Assembly: GCA_903813345.2 (NCBI GenBank)
Contig: CAIIXF020000003.1
Location: forward strand, 34,023,000 to 34,086,999
Origin: Owenia fusiformis
Taxonomy: Eukaryota; Annelida; Polychaeta; Sabellida; Oweniidae
Direction: 5' to 3'
Length of the DNA stretch: 64,000 nucleotides
The notes beneath the pieces were generated by a model. It ran no database searches, was not told where the DNA came from, and worked only from the letters and a program-made list of their open reading frames with translations. Below are positions 9,812 to 24,800 of this stretch, in pieces (the stretch's first letter is position 1; the number at the start of each line of letters is the position of its first letter). A program made the position numbers and the translations under genes.

Positions 9812-12800
9812 TGCTGGAGGCTCATATATATCAGGAGTTAGTAGCTCTATGAGTGATAGATTAAGAGATTTATTTCGCAAGTTCACTAGTCGAACTGAGA
9901 AAATACGAGAGAGGACTGTTCAACCACCAACGCCATCTTTATCAAGCTTGGATGATGATAAGTCAGGTATTTTCATATTACATGTTGATTTTTTGATGAG
10001 CTAATATATGGCTGTTGCTTTAGCTAAATGTGCACGTTGACATCAAAGAAAACAGAAATTATTTACTGCATTTACTGCTCAAGATTTTACTTGGTACACA
10101 ATTCTCTTTGACATTCATGGACTTTTTTTAGCATTGCAGAAACATATGAATTAATTACAGTTAGGGGAGTGGTGAGAGCCCATTATGTTTTTTGAGATAA
10201 TTTTTTTGAAGGGAAAATCAACGATGATAATTAACATACTCTACATTCTTAAAGGGAGTGAGGAGGTCAACCTGAAATCAATGATGCTTTTGAACATCAA
10301 AATATTGACTAGATTCCTCAATGTTATGTAACACACAGAACCTATGAATTTGTGAAATTTTCAGTTCTCTCTGGGTTTGACAATGAAAATGAAGCTCCGC
10401 CCCAGAGGCAGCATCGACTCAACTCGTTCATTCCACTTGCGTCACCTGCCAACACTGATGCATCTGACCCTATCAAGGAAGAAAAGCATTGTGGGATAGG
10501 ACGCTGTAGAATCAAGATTCCAAAGTTTCTCTGGAGGTGCCGTTTCCCAACTACAATTGATCCCCAAAGTAAGATTTTTGAAGTGTATGAAATATTATAT
10601 GACATTTTATGACATTTTAACTGCATTAGAAATACATATTTTACATGCTTATTGAGGTGTTATTCAGATGACACTTCAGAATTAAAAGTAAATTGAAGTT
10701 TCACAATATTATTATACTTAGAATTATACATCTGCAATCACACACTTTTAAACCTAACATTGTCAAACAATAGATATTTTGAAATAGATACATTTATTAG
10801 AGAGCTTTTAGCCAGTCCAACTATGCACGACAAGTCTAAGAATGGATTCTCACTAAAAACATTTTAATACCTGAACAATATTTGCATAAACATGTATGTC
10901 ATGTGATGTTGTTGATCGCAAATGGTTAAAATGCTCCATGAAAATTAGCACTTGAAGTTGCCACTTAAATGACGACTACTAAATTATGTATATTATTTTG
11001 AATATGCATTGAAATTATGTTTTTTAGGTCAGTTGTACTTATTCTGGTTGTTCATCGTGACCTTAGCATTTATGTACAATTCTTGGGTGATTCTGCTACG
11101 TGCGGCTTTCCCCTACCAAACTCCCGCTACACTTCCGTACTGGCTGACTTTTGACTACCTGTGTGACTTGATATACCTACTGGACATAGTACTGTTCAAG
11201 CCAAGGATAAAGTTTATCAATCAGGGGATGCTGGAGGTATTAGATTAAGAAAAAAACTTTTATGATTTATGTACAATACACTGTGCATTCTATAAATCTA
11301 GTTTCCAATTTTTTGATTTCGGTCATTTTTGAAGTATCAATAGATCATATAGAGAGAGTGTGGCATGGCAATTGCTTGTCATTTGATGAATTCAATTGCT
11401 TTTTCTGTACGTGGTGACATAATTATTGTAAACTTGCTCAAGTACACTTGAATTTGATGATTTATGGTGCTTTCAAGATAATGGATCCAAGGTTAAAATT
11501 TAGATATTTTATTATTGAAACATGTTGACTGAATATTTGCATTGACTTAAGCATGCTGGAATAAATATTAACCTCTTCAATACCCAGAGTGACAAGATTT
11601 CTCGTCACCTTAGAAATGACCTTGAAACTTAGAGTGACATGATAATCAGTCACCAAAGGATGAGTCTGGGAATGAGTCTGGGTATCGACTTAGAAAATAT
11701 TGAAAATTGTAATGTCTGAAAAACCAACTCAATCACACATATTATTAAACTTCACTATCTTATCCTTCTTCTGAGAGTACAAAAATATCAATTTGTATCA
11801 CAATTAATGAAGAATATTGGCATCAAAGACAGTGCATATCACTTTGTCAGAATTGAAAAAAAAATCAATGGCAAATATTAAATGAATTATTTATACAAAA
11901 GGTTTGAAACATATCCTCCAAAACATTGCTTACTTTCTTTGTATAGACATTGAATGGTATTTCTGGATAAGTGAATTGTGTTTATCTGGGTAATCAAGGG
12001 ATTATAGACATTCAAAGTTATTGAGCATCCAGTTTTGAGACTTCAATTGTGTTGGTGAAGTTACACATATTTCAGTCAAATTCATGCTGAGCACAACATT
12101 TTGGTTTCAATTTTATAATCTCTATACATGACGCTGGTGATGAAGAGTCAAAATCAGTCAAAAAACCTAAACCGGAAAACTGTGCTCATTGTGAAAACTA
12201 AAAGTGAAGCAACTTTTTTTGTGATATTTCTTACATAAAATGGTAGCCATCTTGTTTTTGCCCCTTTAAATTAAACTGGCGGGAAATTCAAAAATTTGAA
12301 AAAAATTTAATCATTAAATATATTTCAAAAATATGATTTTCTTTTAAATTCTTCATGGGTCTTAATTTATTTCTTCTTTGTAAGTCATACATGTTGCCAT
12401 TGGTGTTTTTTCTATGATAATGACTATTTTTTGTTTGTTAAGATACTTATATTATGACTCTCAGCAGGGGGTTAATTATGCATCAAAACTCGTGAAAAAG
12501 TAAATATACTTATGAAATATAACTAAGACAGTAATAAAAAACACATTTCACATACATTTGACTGAGGGACCAAAAGGGCATATACCCGGACACATCCTTT
12601 TTCACAAAAATTGCTCTAATTTGAATAATTTTCATCCAATTTAAAGGAAAAATGGTTTAAAATGTGGAGAAATAATCTCTTCTGACTAATGTCACTAAAT
12701 TGAGCATTATGAATGAAGTAAATTTATGTCAAAAACTGGGGAAAATGAAAAATTCTGGTCAATTTTAGAGCCTGGGATTCAAGAGGTTAAATTCCTGTTG

Positions 12801-15800
12801 TCATAGGGATTGTTGACGGAAGATTTGAGACATTAATTAATAGTTACTAGAATTATGATTATGAATCTACTCCTTTATGTTTCAGCACAACCCCAAAGAG
12901 ACAAGGAAACATTATATAAAGAAGAAAGATTTTAAGTTGGATGTAGCCTCCTTGCTCCCTCTTGATTTCTTCTACTTTCTCACTGGCCTATCAAATGGCA
13001 GAGCTACGTTGCTACGGCTACCACGCATGTTAAAGGTAGGTACAGTATACATACTTAATATGCATTTTTGACACTCAGGTCAAAAGTCAAAATAATGAGA
13101 TATTTTTCCACATTCAACTAATTGTGTCTGGGAGTGGGAATGGGGTTTAGAAATATAATCACAAAATTAAAACAACATTTTTGATCTTCACAGAAACATT
13201 TTAGATGTGAAAAAATACATTAATATTTTGACCCAGACTCTGAGGGTATAAACGCCAGCAGATGCATGGCCGTCAAATGGTTTTGGGTTTTGCCACCATA
13301 TTCCCTCTGGCACAACCCAAAAAAATGAATTGAAAAGCAGGGCTAAATTGCTTCGTTTCGAAACGTTTTTTCCAAAATGTTTCATAACAAAGCAATTTGA
13401 CCCTACTATGTAACAGCTACCAATGGAAATTATAATTTTAAGAGGTCTCGGAACTGTGTAAGCTGCACAAAGTTTATCACACATTTATTCCTTAATTTAA
13501 TTCTCATAATTTTCTACTCCAATGCTTTATCTAACACTATTGTATTTCAGCTAAAGTCATTCTGGGAGTTTTATGAGCGTATAGATCAGTCTGCTAAGTC
13601 TGTCCATTTGATCAGGTATCACCCAATGTATCATGTTACATGTTGTCTCTATCCCCATGTGTACTATTTATGGGTACTCCAGGCTTTGTGGTACAGTGTA
13701 CCTTTGAACCTACCTTAATACAGGTCCCCTGTTTGTAGGTCACGGGATAATTTTTGGTACTCCAGGATCTTATTCTAACTGTCTCTCAGATGAAGTAAGC
13801 TCTATGCAGGAATATATACTAGAATGAATGGAAATTCAAAATTGATTTAAAGCCTTTTTACAACTTTGCACCATTTGCAGTTCTTCAATTAAATTCTATT
13901 TTTGGTAATGTTGTGATACATTTTGTCATCTTGATGTCATATAGAAAAAATGGAGACAAAATAGTCGGAGATTGACGTTAACCAAAATGAATATTCGCAT
14001 AATTTTATTCCAATTTCTCACAAATGAGAATGAATACATGAAGCAGCCATTAGCACATATTTGGCATATCTACATAATGCAGGATATACAGTGCTTAATC
14101 TGAGAATACAGAAAAGTGTAATATATGTTATGATTAATGTATATGATAATATGTATAATGTTGTATTCTCTATAATTTATGTACTTTTATTTACTTCTAG
14201 GTTCTGTACCTCCTGTGTTTTTGGGATTGTTGTTTGATGTATTTCTTCTGTTGATGTCATTATAATGTACCTTATTCATGTATAAACTTTGTATCTTTTT
14301 ATCATATTATTTTTGATATACATGTACTTAATTTTGTTTTAGCTATCATGTCCTACTATGTGTATCTAGCCATTATATCTTGAGGATTTTCCATAAGATC
14401 TTGGAAATATTATAACATATAATTTTTTAGATCTGTGGGTGGTATCTTCGGTTTTGTCTTTGGGATATCTGACCGCTCACATAAATATTTGTATTTGGGT
14501 ACCTTGGGTGGAATTAAAAATGAATAATGTTTCTTGTTTTGTGAAATCTGATTGGAATATTATAAAAATATTTTGAGCCTTAATAGAGTGAAATAATTCT
14601 TCATCTAGTCCACAACAAAACCTTATGGATGATGATTATTTAGACCCCTTCTCCATAGTCTACTGGTCGATTCTTTCATTGTTGACCTGATTATTGTATG
14701 TATATTAGTCTGTACATGTATTTTATTGGTGAAACTATGTACTGTATTTTTCATTTCTTTTTATTTTGGTATTAAGGTACAACCTATGTTTGATCTTTGG
14801 GAAATTTTAGAAATTCGCATCGCTCGAAATATAATTGACCTCTTTGTGGTGAGGTAGGGTTATATTGCAGATGCTGTATCCATAGTAACCATGGTGTTTT
14901 AGATAGTTTACTGAGAATGACGACATACTTAATGCACCACCTTCTTACCATTATTCAGACCAGATCTTTGGGTTTTTCTAAAATTATTATGATTAAAAGA
15001 TCTACTAGAATTCACATGTTGAATTAAAGTTATAAAATATATAAAAAAACAATTAAAATACATTAATTCATAATGGTGTTAATAATGGTGAAAATGTAGT
15101 GTATTGTTTGTCATCAGCAAAGCAAGTGGAATGTTCAGGCATGGAGAGATGTAGAAAATGTGTTGTAATGAATATAATGAGATATAAAATGCACATACAT
15201 GAGAGTATAAATGCAAGACCACAATGTTTAAGAAAAATGAAGAGTTAATCATAAATGGTGTAATGTTTCAAAGTGATCTGTTGTTTACTGTTCGTTTTCT
15301 TATTGTGGCTAGATTTATTGTATTTTTTAAATGATACAGTTCATGTACTTTAATTAACGTAAGATTGAAAGTGGTTGTTCACCTTATCATTGTTTTTCCT
15401 TTACTTGATTGATATTTAAGACACGTTGATTATATCAATTTAATATTTATTTCACATCAATACACAATTTCGAGTGAGAAACAGCTTATTTCATATCTTA
15501 CAAATACATGTATATGTATATTTTCTGAAGGTCATTTTGCTCATTTCACAGCATATGGCTTTTTTGAATTTCATTTTGCTCATTTCACCGTATGTTTTGA
15601 CTTCAGAATAGCAAAGACTCTGACCTACATTGTTGTATATGATCATGTCTTACAAAGATAGGTACATATTCTGAATTTCACTTTGCTCATTTCACCGTAT
15701 GTTTTGACTTCAGAATAGCAAAGACTCTGACCTATATGATCATGTCTTACAAAGATAGGTACATATTCTGAATTTCATTTTGCTCATTTCACCATATGTT

Positions 15801-18800
15801 TTGACTTCAGAATAGCAAAGACTCTGACCTATATGATCATGTCTTACAAAGATAGGTACATATTCTGAATTTCACTTTGCTCATTTCACCGTATGTTTTG
15901 ACTTCAGAATAGCAAAGACTCTGACCTATATGATCATGTCTTACAAAGATAGGTACATATTCTGAATTTCATTTTGCTCATTTCACCGTATGTTTTGACT
16001 TCAGAATAGCAAAGACTCTGACCTATATGATCTACCTGATCCATGTTGAAACATGTGGCTACTACGCTGTCTCAGAGTATGAGGGAATAAACTCAACCCA
16101 GTGGACTTATAATGGTGAAGGAACCTCGTAAGTACTCAATCTGATATTCTGTATTCCTAAACATTACACAGGGTGTTCAATAATTATTGCTTATTTTGCA
16201 TAACTTATGCATTGTCTTACTTTATGTATTTTCTTCCTTACAGTAAACATTTACATGGTATAGTCTAAAATGTCCCCTTACCTCTTTTCTTGCTAAGATA
16301 TCTGTTCTACAATTTTATGAAGATGCAACCTATTTTTGCCTTATTTAGGTACATTCGATGTCTTTACTTGGCAACAAAGACAGCGACATCTATTGGGAAC
16401 AACCCGCTACCATCTAACAACCTAGAGTATATGTTTATGTGTCTCTACTGGTTGTCAGGTGTCTTCGTGTTTGCCTTGTTGATTGGTCAGGTATGTAAAG
16501 TAAACATTCCACAATTAATATCTTAATTACACAGATTTCTCATCACAAAAGAATTAACCTAGTGATGACCTTGACCTTGAATGATCAGATACTCTGTCAC
16601 ATAATTCTTCATTGAAATTGCTTTAACATTGACAGTTATTTTAATCCAGTCAAATTTATGGGTATATACAGTACAGTAAAACCCAAAGCCAGGGTATATC
16701 CTAATCTCAAAACCTCCCATTGGTTGGCACTAACAAAAAAACCTTGGAATATGAACACTGTTAATCCATTCATTATTTTGGTTGGTCCCAGTGGTATTCC
16801 AATTAAAAAAAAATTTCTGTATAGAGAAGCTTTTTTTACAGCATGGTTGGCCAACAATCTACGCCAACATTGAAAATATCTTCTAAACATGCATCAGTGC
16901 ATCACATGACAACACCTTTAGTTAATTCTAGTGTAATTTTACTCTTTTTTATTTAGTTCATTTAACAGTTCCTTTACTGTCAGCTCTATTTGACTATTTG
17001 AAGGTAAAAAACTCACCATCAAGTTGTGTCTGATTCACATTTGTCTAAAATCTTAATCAGATATGTCATGATCTCTCTTTTATGTTTTTCCTTTTCCAGA
17101 TTCGGGATATTTTCCAAGCTGCCACAGCCGTAAAGACAAACTACCGCAAGACTATGGATGACACGATGCGCTACATGCAGTCATTGAATGTTCCTCCAGA
17201 GCTGCAGGAGAAGGTGCGCATGTGGTTCAATTACAACTGGGAACAACAGAAGACTTTAAGTAAGTCATGTTCAATATTCTATTCATTATATAGTAGTACA
17301 TCTACTTTGGACCATTTCATCAGATTTGAACCTGCATATAATGCAACAAGCTGATCTATATTGAAAATATCTGAAATATAACCAAGTTTCCAGTACATTT
17401 ATTGTTTTCACTGCTTCCAGATGAGAATTCCCTATTGCAAGCTCTACCTAAGAAGATCAGGGCTGATCTCGCCATCAATGTTCACTTCTCGACACTCTGC
17501 AAGGTGCACCTGTTCCAGGTAAGTCTATCACATACGTAGGCATCTAATATTCATGTTCTTGACCTATTCTTATAAATTCTTGTAGACATTATACTTTGCT
17601 AAATTAGCCTCATAAATTTGATTATATCCATTTTTATGTCACCACCAAAAAGTGGTGACATATTGTTATGGTCTCCGTTTTTTTTGACTGGTCGACGGTT
17701 GGTGGTTGATGTTTGGTGATTGGTGATCTGAGTCTGTAACAAATTCTTACACCTTCCAATAACTTAGCAAATACTGACTTCAATTATTCTCAAAATCATC
17801 TACATGTTTTCGGAAGTTCAAATCTGACTTTATATTTAAAATTTGACCTTCAATGACCTTTCCAAGGTCAAAAAAGGTCAAAAAGGTATTTTTTCAACTT
17901 GCTTCAAATTAATCTTTTTTTCAAAATCATCTATAAGTTCTCAACATTTCAAATCTGACTATAGATTTGATCCTTATATGACATTCTCAAGGTCAAAATA
18001 GATTAGCCCTTTAGTGACCTCCTCAGGGTCAAAAAGGTATTTTTTATCTTGCTTCAACTAGGTGGTGACATTTTGTCATGTTAATGCCTTGTCTAATCCA
18101 GTACAGTTCTTTCAAATTATTGACATGTCAGTGACAGAAGAATCTGTTTCATGCAAATAAGCAGTGAGTGCAGTTTATATATTCAATGTTTCTGGTCATC
18201 ACAACTCATAATCATCATATTGTTGTACAAACAAAGCTCAACACAATGTCACCCTGGTTTTAAATCTTGGATTTGAAATATCATACAGAAAGGAAAAATA
18301 GCTTCGCATCTGTTCACAAAATCATAAAATGACCAGTATCTGATCTGTACACTATAATGTATATGTGCACACGTTTTAAATATGATATTTGTGCTGCAAT
18401 TTGATTCTTGGAACTCGTTCATTGAATATGAAAGGATTTTATTGGATCGAAAGTAAGATTAAGGTTCTTTGTAGATAGATTACACAATTATTTTCTCCAG
18501 TACATGTACATGTATGTACATGTATGAGTTCTGTTATGATTTAAGACATCCTTTTCAAAATTTTATATTTAATTCATAATTTTACCCCAGCATGTGAACG
18601 TTAATGTTAAACAAATCATATCTTTTTGAAATGTCGCCAGCATCGTAAATGTAAATCAATGTCCCTTTTAGATCCCATAGAACCCAAGTTTGCATTTATA
18701 TAATTTTGAATGAAATTTGACTGAGTCACATGACCTCTCGTGGAATTTACTGTTTTTCATGTTGATTATGATGTCAAATTATGATTATGATTATGTTGAT

Positions 18801-21800
18801 ATCCTATCTTTCTGAATGATGAATTCCAAGAGAAAATTAAAAAAATTTGTGATACCCGTATATCAATGTTCAATTTTCCTTCCCAAGACGTTTTTCATTT
18901 TTCTAATGAAACGCATTTTGCCATCACTCTAAGGCACAATTCTAACTTAGCTTATTAGTGCAATTGTATTCATGGTTCTCAATTATGCATTCTGTGCATT
19001 GTTTTACAGGACTGTGACAAGAACTTGCTGTATGACCTCGTACTTAAACTGAAGCCTCAGTTATATCTGCCTGATGATTACATATGCAGAAAGGTTAGTG
19101 ATTGAAATATGACAATTGCAGAATTTGCATCAAAAATGATCTATTAGTAAATACAATATTGTGTGGGAAGTCAAGAAAAGATTCTCTGAAAATTTGTGTT
19201 TATAAATGATGAAAACTTCCAGAGAAAACTAAAAGGACGATTCTCAGTTTAGAGAACGATGTTCATCAATCTAAATGAGCATTATCCCTGCTTCGGACAA
19301 ATTTGATTTTTTTTACATAATATAGATTAGAATGTCTTCTTTTGAATAGTCATAATTTAATTTGGGTAATATTTCTAGATTTTTCGCAAAAAAATATTAG
19401 CGCAGTACACTGATGAACTTCTTTCCCCAAATCGAGACTTGTATTTTATTGAATCAGTCTAATTGAGCGTTATACCTGCTTCAGACCAATTTGTTATTTT
19501 TACATCTTGTAGATCTAAATGTCCTCTTTTGAATATTCATAGATTAATTTGGGTAATATTTCTATATTTTTCATAAAAAAATTATTAGCCCAGGAGACTG
19601 TTCTCCAAACCGAGAATCGTCCTTTTGAGAAAAAATGATAATAAACATATACGATCGGTTGTTATTACTACAGGGTGAGGTAGGAACAGAGATGTACATT
19701 GTGATGCAGGGACAGGTTGAAGTGGTTGGTGGGCCAGATGGTCAGACAGTTCTGGCAACATTACATGAAGGAAGCGTCTTTGGGGAAATAAGGTATGTTT
19801 TACCGGTGCCGTTTTACCTGGTGATTGACTCCTTTGAAGGAACTGAGTTAGGTTATACTCTGTGCTAGTCTTGAATTGTTTCAGGAAAGCTAAACATTTC
19901 CAAGTTTTAGGGTGAAACATTTGTTTAAGTTTATATAAACATCAATAATTATTTTGTGTAATTGGGGAAGATAGGGAAGGGGTCTGTCCAGTTTTTCAAA
20001 GTTGTTTTTTGAAATGTCACTTGAATCATTAATTAAAACAAAATGAAATGAAAAGTACATTCTGTTTTAAAATTAATAGTGGTAAGAGTAGTGATTGCTT
20101 ATACGCATGATTCACATGTTCTTATATGTTTCAGTCTGCTAGCATTGGCTGGTGGTAATAGACGTACTGCAGATGTGAGATCTAAAGGCTTCTCAAATCT
20201 CTTCATTCTCTCCAAGAGTGCATTTGAAGAAGCCATGAGAGACTATCCAGAAGCTCAAAAGCTTCTCAAGAAAAGAGCAAAGTAGGTTCTTGAATGTACT
20301 TTTCAGTAAAAATACACTCTTGTCAGGCCCGTAGCCAGTGGGGTTTGCAGGGTTCAGGCGAACCCCCCCCCTGGCCAAAAATTCTTTCAAAATCATGCAG
20401 TTTTTCACCATTTTGAGCACTTTTCAAGTGATTTTGACCATATTTGGGCCTTAATTGTCAAATGTGAACCCCCCCTGGAAATTTTTGAAAACTGAACCCC
20501 CCTTGGCAAATCCTGGCTACGGGCCTGCTTGTTTAACTTATGTTGAAGTACATGTGCTTTGTTTAGAAAATGTAATGTTGATAATGATGAATCTTTGCTT
20601 TAGTTGATTATATGGTATCAATTTTTGTTATTAGTGGTTTTGATAGATGCTTGTTGACTGTTTTAGCTTTCTTTTAGTCCCTCTTCAAATAATATTCTAA
20701 ACATCAGAGCATTGTCATATTTAGTGCCTGAGCAACTCTTTATAATGCTTGTGATTTATGCTTATTTATTTTCCTCTAGAGTTTAGTTTTCATAAACCTT
20801 TTCATTTTATTTGATTTTACTTATTTTATTTTATTCTATTTTACTCATATCTGTTTTCATTACTTTGACTTTATGCTTTTATATTCATAAATGCATTCAT
20901 ATTTTCTCTTACAGTGGAATTGTCAGGTCTGTCTCATACAACATAATGGCCCTACATACACTGCCTTAAGTGGCCCTTCTCTTCCCCTACATACACTGCC
21001 TTACCTGGCCTTACTCTTCCCCTACATACACTGCCTTTCTCATTCCTTTACAGTTCCAGCAGACCCACCTTGTGCTTTCTGGCCAGTGTTCCCCCTTTAA
21101 CATATCCAATCCTGAGATGTGCTGTAGGATGGAATCATTGTGTCAATAGATTCCATATGGATGATAAGAGATATTTCTTAGAATGGACAGAACCTTTCCT
21201 TTCATGTCTCCTTTGTGGTGTTCCAATTTTTTGTCACATCTCTTTAATCTCATCTCCTTTGTCATACCTACTTTGTGACTGATCATTCCCTTTGCTTGAT
21301 GTTGAATTTTATTTTCTATTTATTCATCTGACGCCTACATACCTCTCACCATGTCCAGAATTCCGACTTAAGTCCTGTATACTATCAGACCATAATGTAC
21401 TCATGCTACTGTCTCATCGCATACATTTCATCACATATATCCCAATAATAACTGACCTTTTCATATGATTCAGTGTTAATGTAATGTTAGTAACCAAGCT
21501 GCACTTCCCCCATCTATTAGTGCACCGCCCACTTTTCGTTCAACAATTATTTTTGAAGAGTAATGGGAACTGCCCTCCTTTGATGCATTTTCTTCAATGA
21601 CAGTAAGACAGAATGGATGGAGTACCCTCCCCTTCCTTTCCTCCCTCATGTACATATGTATATATTGATTTCAAAATTATCAAAAACTATAATTATCATT
21701 GACAACTCACTCATACTCTCCAGTTTTAGCTCATTGTTGCTTTTTACAATCTATAATTTCACATTCTAGAGTTCTAGTATTTTCTTATGTAAAATAACGT

Positions 21801-24800
21801 TTGTGTTATTATGAAAACATGTCTTTCTTTCTTTCTGATGTTGATGTTATTGCAACTTAACATTCAATGTTTAGAGTTCCACAACAGTTTTTCCTGCTTT
21901 GTTACACAGCATTTTGACATGAGAAAACATTTGTAACAAAGGATATTTAACATGTTACACAGACACAAAATCCTTCATTATGAAGCTTTATATGCTTTTT
22001 GTCAAAATGCTTCATAACAAGGCAATTGAACCCTGCTGTGTAACACAAAACATAACAAAAAAGCAATTTTGTAGGAAACTGTTAGCACAGAATGCAGCCA
22101 AGAATAAGAGTGCAGAAGCCGCAAAGGAAAAAACAGAAGTTGTTATTAAAGGAAGGGCATCCACACCGAAACTTTTCTCAGCGGTTATTAAGGTACGAGT
22201 CTGGAGCACTAAGTTAGTAACAGCAAATTGCTGAAATAATTTTTTATGAACACCTCTCTAATCTGAACACTTCTCAATATGAATGCTTTGTGGTCACATT
22301 TATTTAAATATGCCATGGACTTCCATGTAATAAAACCTTGAAATGTGAACACCAACGAATCTGAACACCCCTGATTGGTCTCAGTGGTTTTCAGATTAGA
22401 CAGGTTAACTGTAGGGTCAAATGTCTCATCTGCCTGTAATCTCCTCCATTGAAGAATTTTGTGGTTTTATTCATCTTAATTAAGTTAGGCTTTCATTAAA
22501 AGTAGAGCTATCAATCTCATTTTAAGTCTACTGTTTGAATATGTGAGGACTTGTTCTGATTACACATTGAAGTTAAGCTGCTTTATTTCAAACAAATCAC
22601 ACATGTATTTCCATTTCAGGCTGTACGTCCTGACTCTCGAGTACACTCCATGATGAAAGGACGTAAATTGTTAACCAATCAGAAATCATTGGATTCTACG
22701 CTGTCCAATGGTGACCTGGTCCCAAATGAGAAGGATGAAATACGTAAAGCCATGGAGAACACGGACAAGGAGACTGGGGAGATTGTGGAAGAGGGAGATC
22801 AACAAAAAGAATTTGGTGATTCAGAGCTTGATGAACTGGCAGATGATATCCTAAAATGTAAGAATTTGTTTAATTCTAAATACGTCATAGAAGAGGAGAG
22901 GTTCCAACTGTATTTTCCATTAACCAATGTGGTATTTACCATTCTAAATATTGCAACTAATCCATTCTGAGATGAAGTAATTTTCTGAAATATAGACTAT
23001 AGAGGTTCAAAATTTCTATTTCATTGTCATTGCAGCCACCATTGCTAATAAGAATGACCTTGATGGGGATGATGATAATAATGCATTCATGGCAGAAGAA
23101 GATGATGAGGATGTTCTCATTGATGACGATGATGATGATGGCATGGATGATGATGTACCAAATATTGACAATCTGGGTGAAATTGCACTGCCAGTAAGAT
23201 TACCTTTACAAAAATGTCAGCATTCTTTATTAATGATAACATGAAAATCAGTCCAAAAATGCATTTTCATGTTTTACAATTGTGAAATTGCTTTCATGAA
23301 TTTGACTTTATGAATTTGACTTTATGAATGAATTAACAAATTCCCAACACTCTAGAGGCGTTTCCATATTAATATCCAAAAGACTCTCGTGTAAAATTTT
23401 AAATATTGTTAGCGGTAATGATGGAAGACGATTGCTCTCAAATGTTGATTTAAATGGTACAATATTTTCTTTAATATCAATCTATGCACCAAATGAAAGC
23501 AACTGTAGAAAATTATTCTTAGACAACCTTAATAGTTGGATTCAAAGTAATAAGCATATAGAAGGTAATATTATAATAAGTGGTGACTTCAACTGTGCTT
23601 TAAGAGATTCTGACAGATTTCCAACAACAGAAAAATATCATCAAAATGATAAAAGTAGACAGAGTCTAAAACATTTTATTGAAAACTGCACTTTAATTGA
23701 CACGTGGGAAAATTATAATAAATCAAACAAAAATATAGGCTTTACGTATAGTACCAAAAACCTAAAAAGTAAAAGTAGACTTGATTACATTTTTATCTCA
23801 AAAAACAACAGACTTGAAATTAAAAAAAGCTATATACTCCAAGCATTAAAAAAAGATCATAAAGCAGTTATAACAGATATAAGATTATTAGGAAATAAGA
23901 GAGGGAAAGGATACTGGAAACTTAACAACTCATTATTAGAAGATCAAGATTTTTGTAACAATATATCAAAATACCTCAAAGAAATAAATCAAGAAAGTAA
24001 AACATTCAAGTCCAAAAGGGTATGTTGGGAGCTGATAAAGGTAAGAATTAAACAGATTGCAATAAGTCATTCAATTAAAAAGAGTAATCAAAGAAAGGAC
24101 AACAAAATAATTTTACAAGATCAAATCGATTGCTTAGAAAATTTCATAAATCAGTGTAAACGAGAAAATGTTAAAACAGAACTAAATATCAAAAGGAATG
24201 AAATGATAAATAAGTTAGACAAATTGTATGAATATGAATCAAGTGGAATGTTTATTAGATCAAGGGCTAAATGGATTGAAAAGGGGGAAAAAAGTACATC
24301 TTATTTTTTACAATTAGAAAAACAAAGACAAACCAGTAATGTTATAACTAAAATAAAAACGCCATCCAAGGTCGTCACAGAAGATATTGAAATTTTAAAA
24401 GAAGCCTGTAAATTTTATGAAAACTTTATAGAAATAATAATTCAGATGAAGAAGTGATGAACAACTATCTAAAAGAAGTAGAACTTAATTACACCTTAAC
24501 TGAAAGTGAAAGAAATAGTTTAGAAGTAAATATAACAAAATCTGAAGTAAACTCATCAGTGAAAAATCTAAAATTGAATAAAAGTCCTGGTTTAGATGGG
24601 ATAACTCCTGAATTTTACAAATATTTTTGGTCAGATATGGAAAGTATATTTTTGGAAATGATTAATGAAGTTTTTCAAGAAGGTGAATTATGTGAAACCA
24701 TGAAAATTGCGATCTTGAACTTAATTTTCAAAAAGGGAGATCGACAACTCCTTGCTAATTACCGTCCCATAAGTCTTACTAATTATGATTACAAAATTAT

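Noticed and set aside
22650-22970. Stand-alone open frame starting [11 protein letters not shown]
   Set aside because: It is CNGB exon 14 (22620-22857) read through its donor into the intron.
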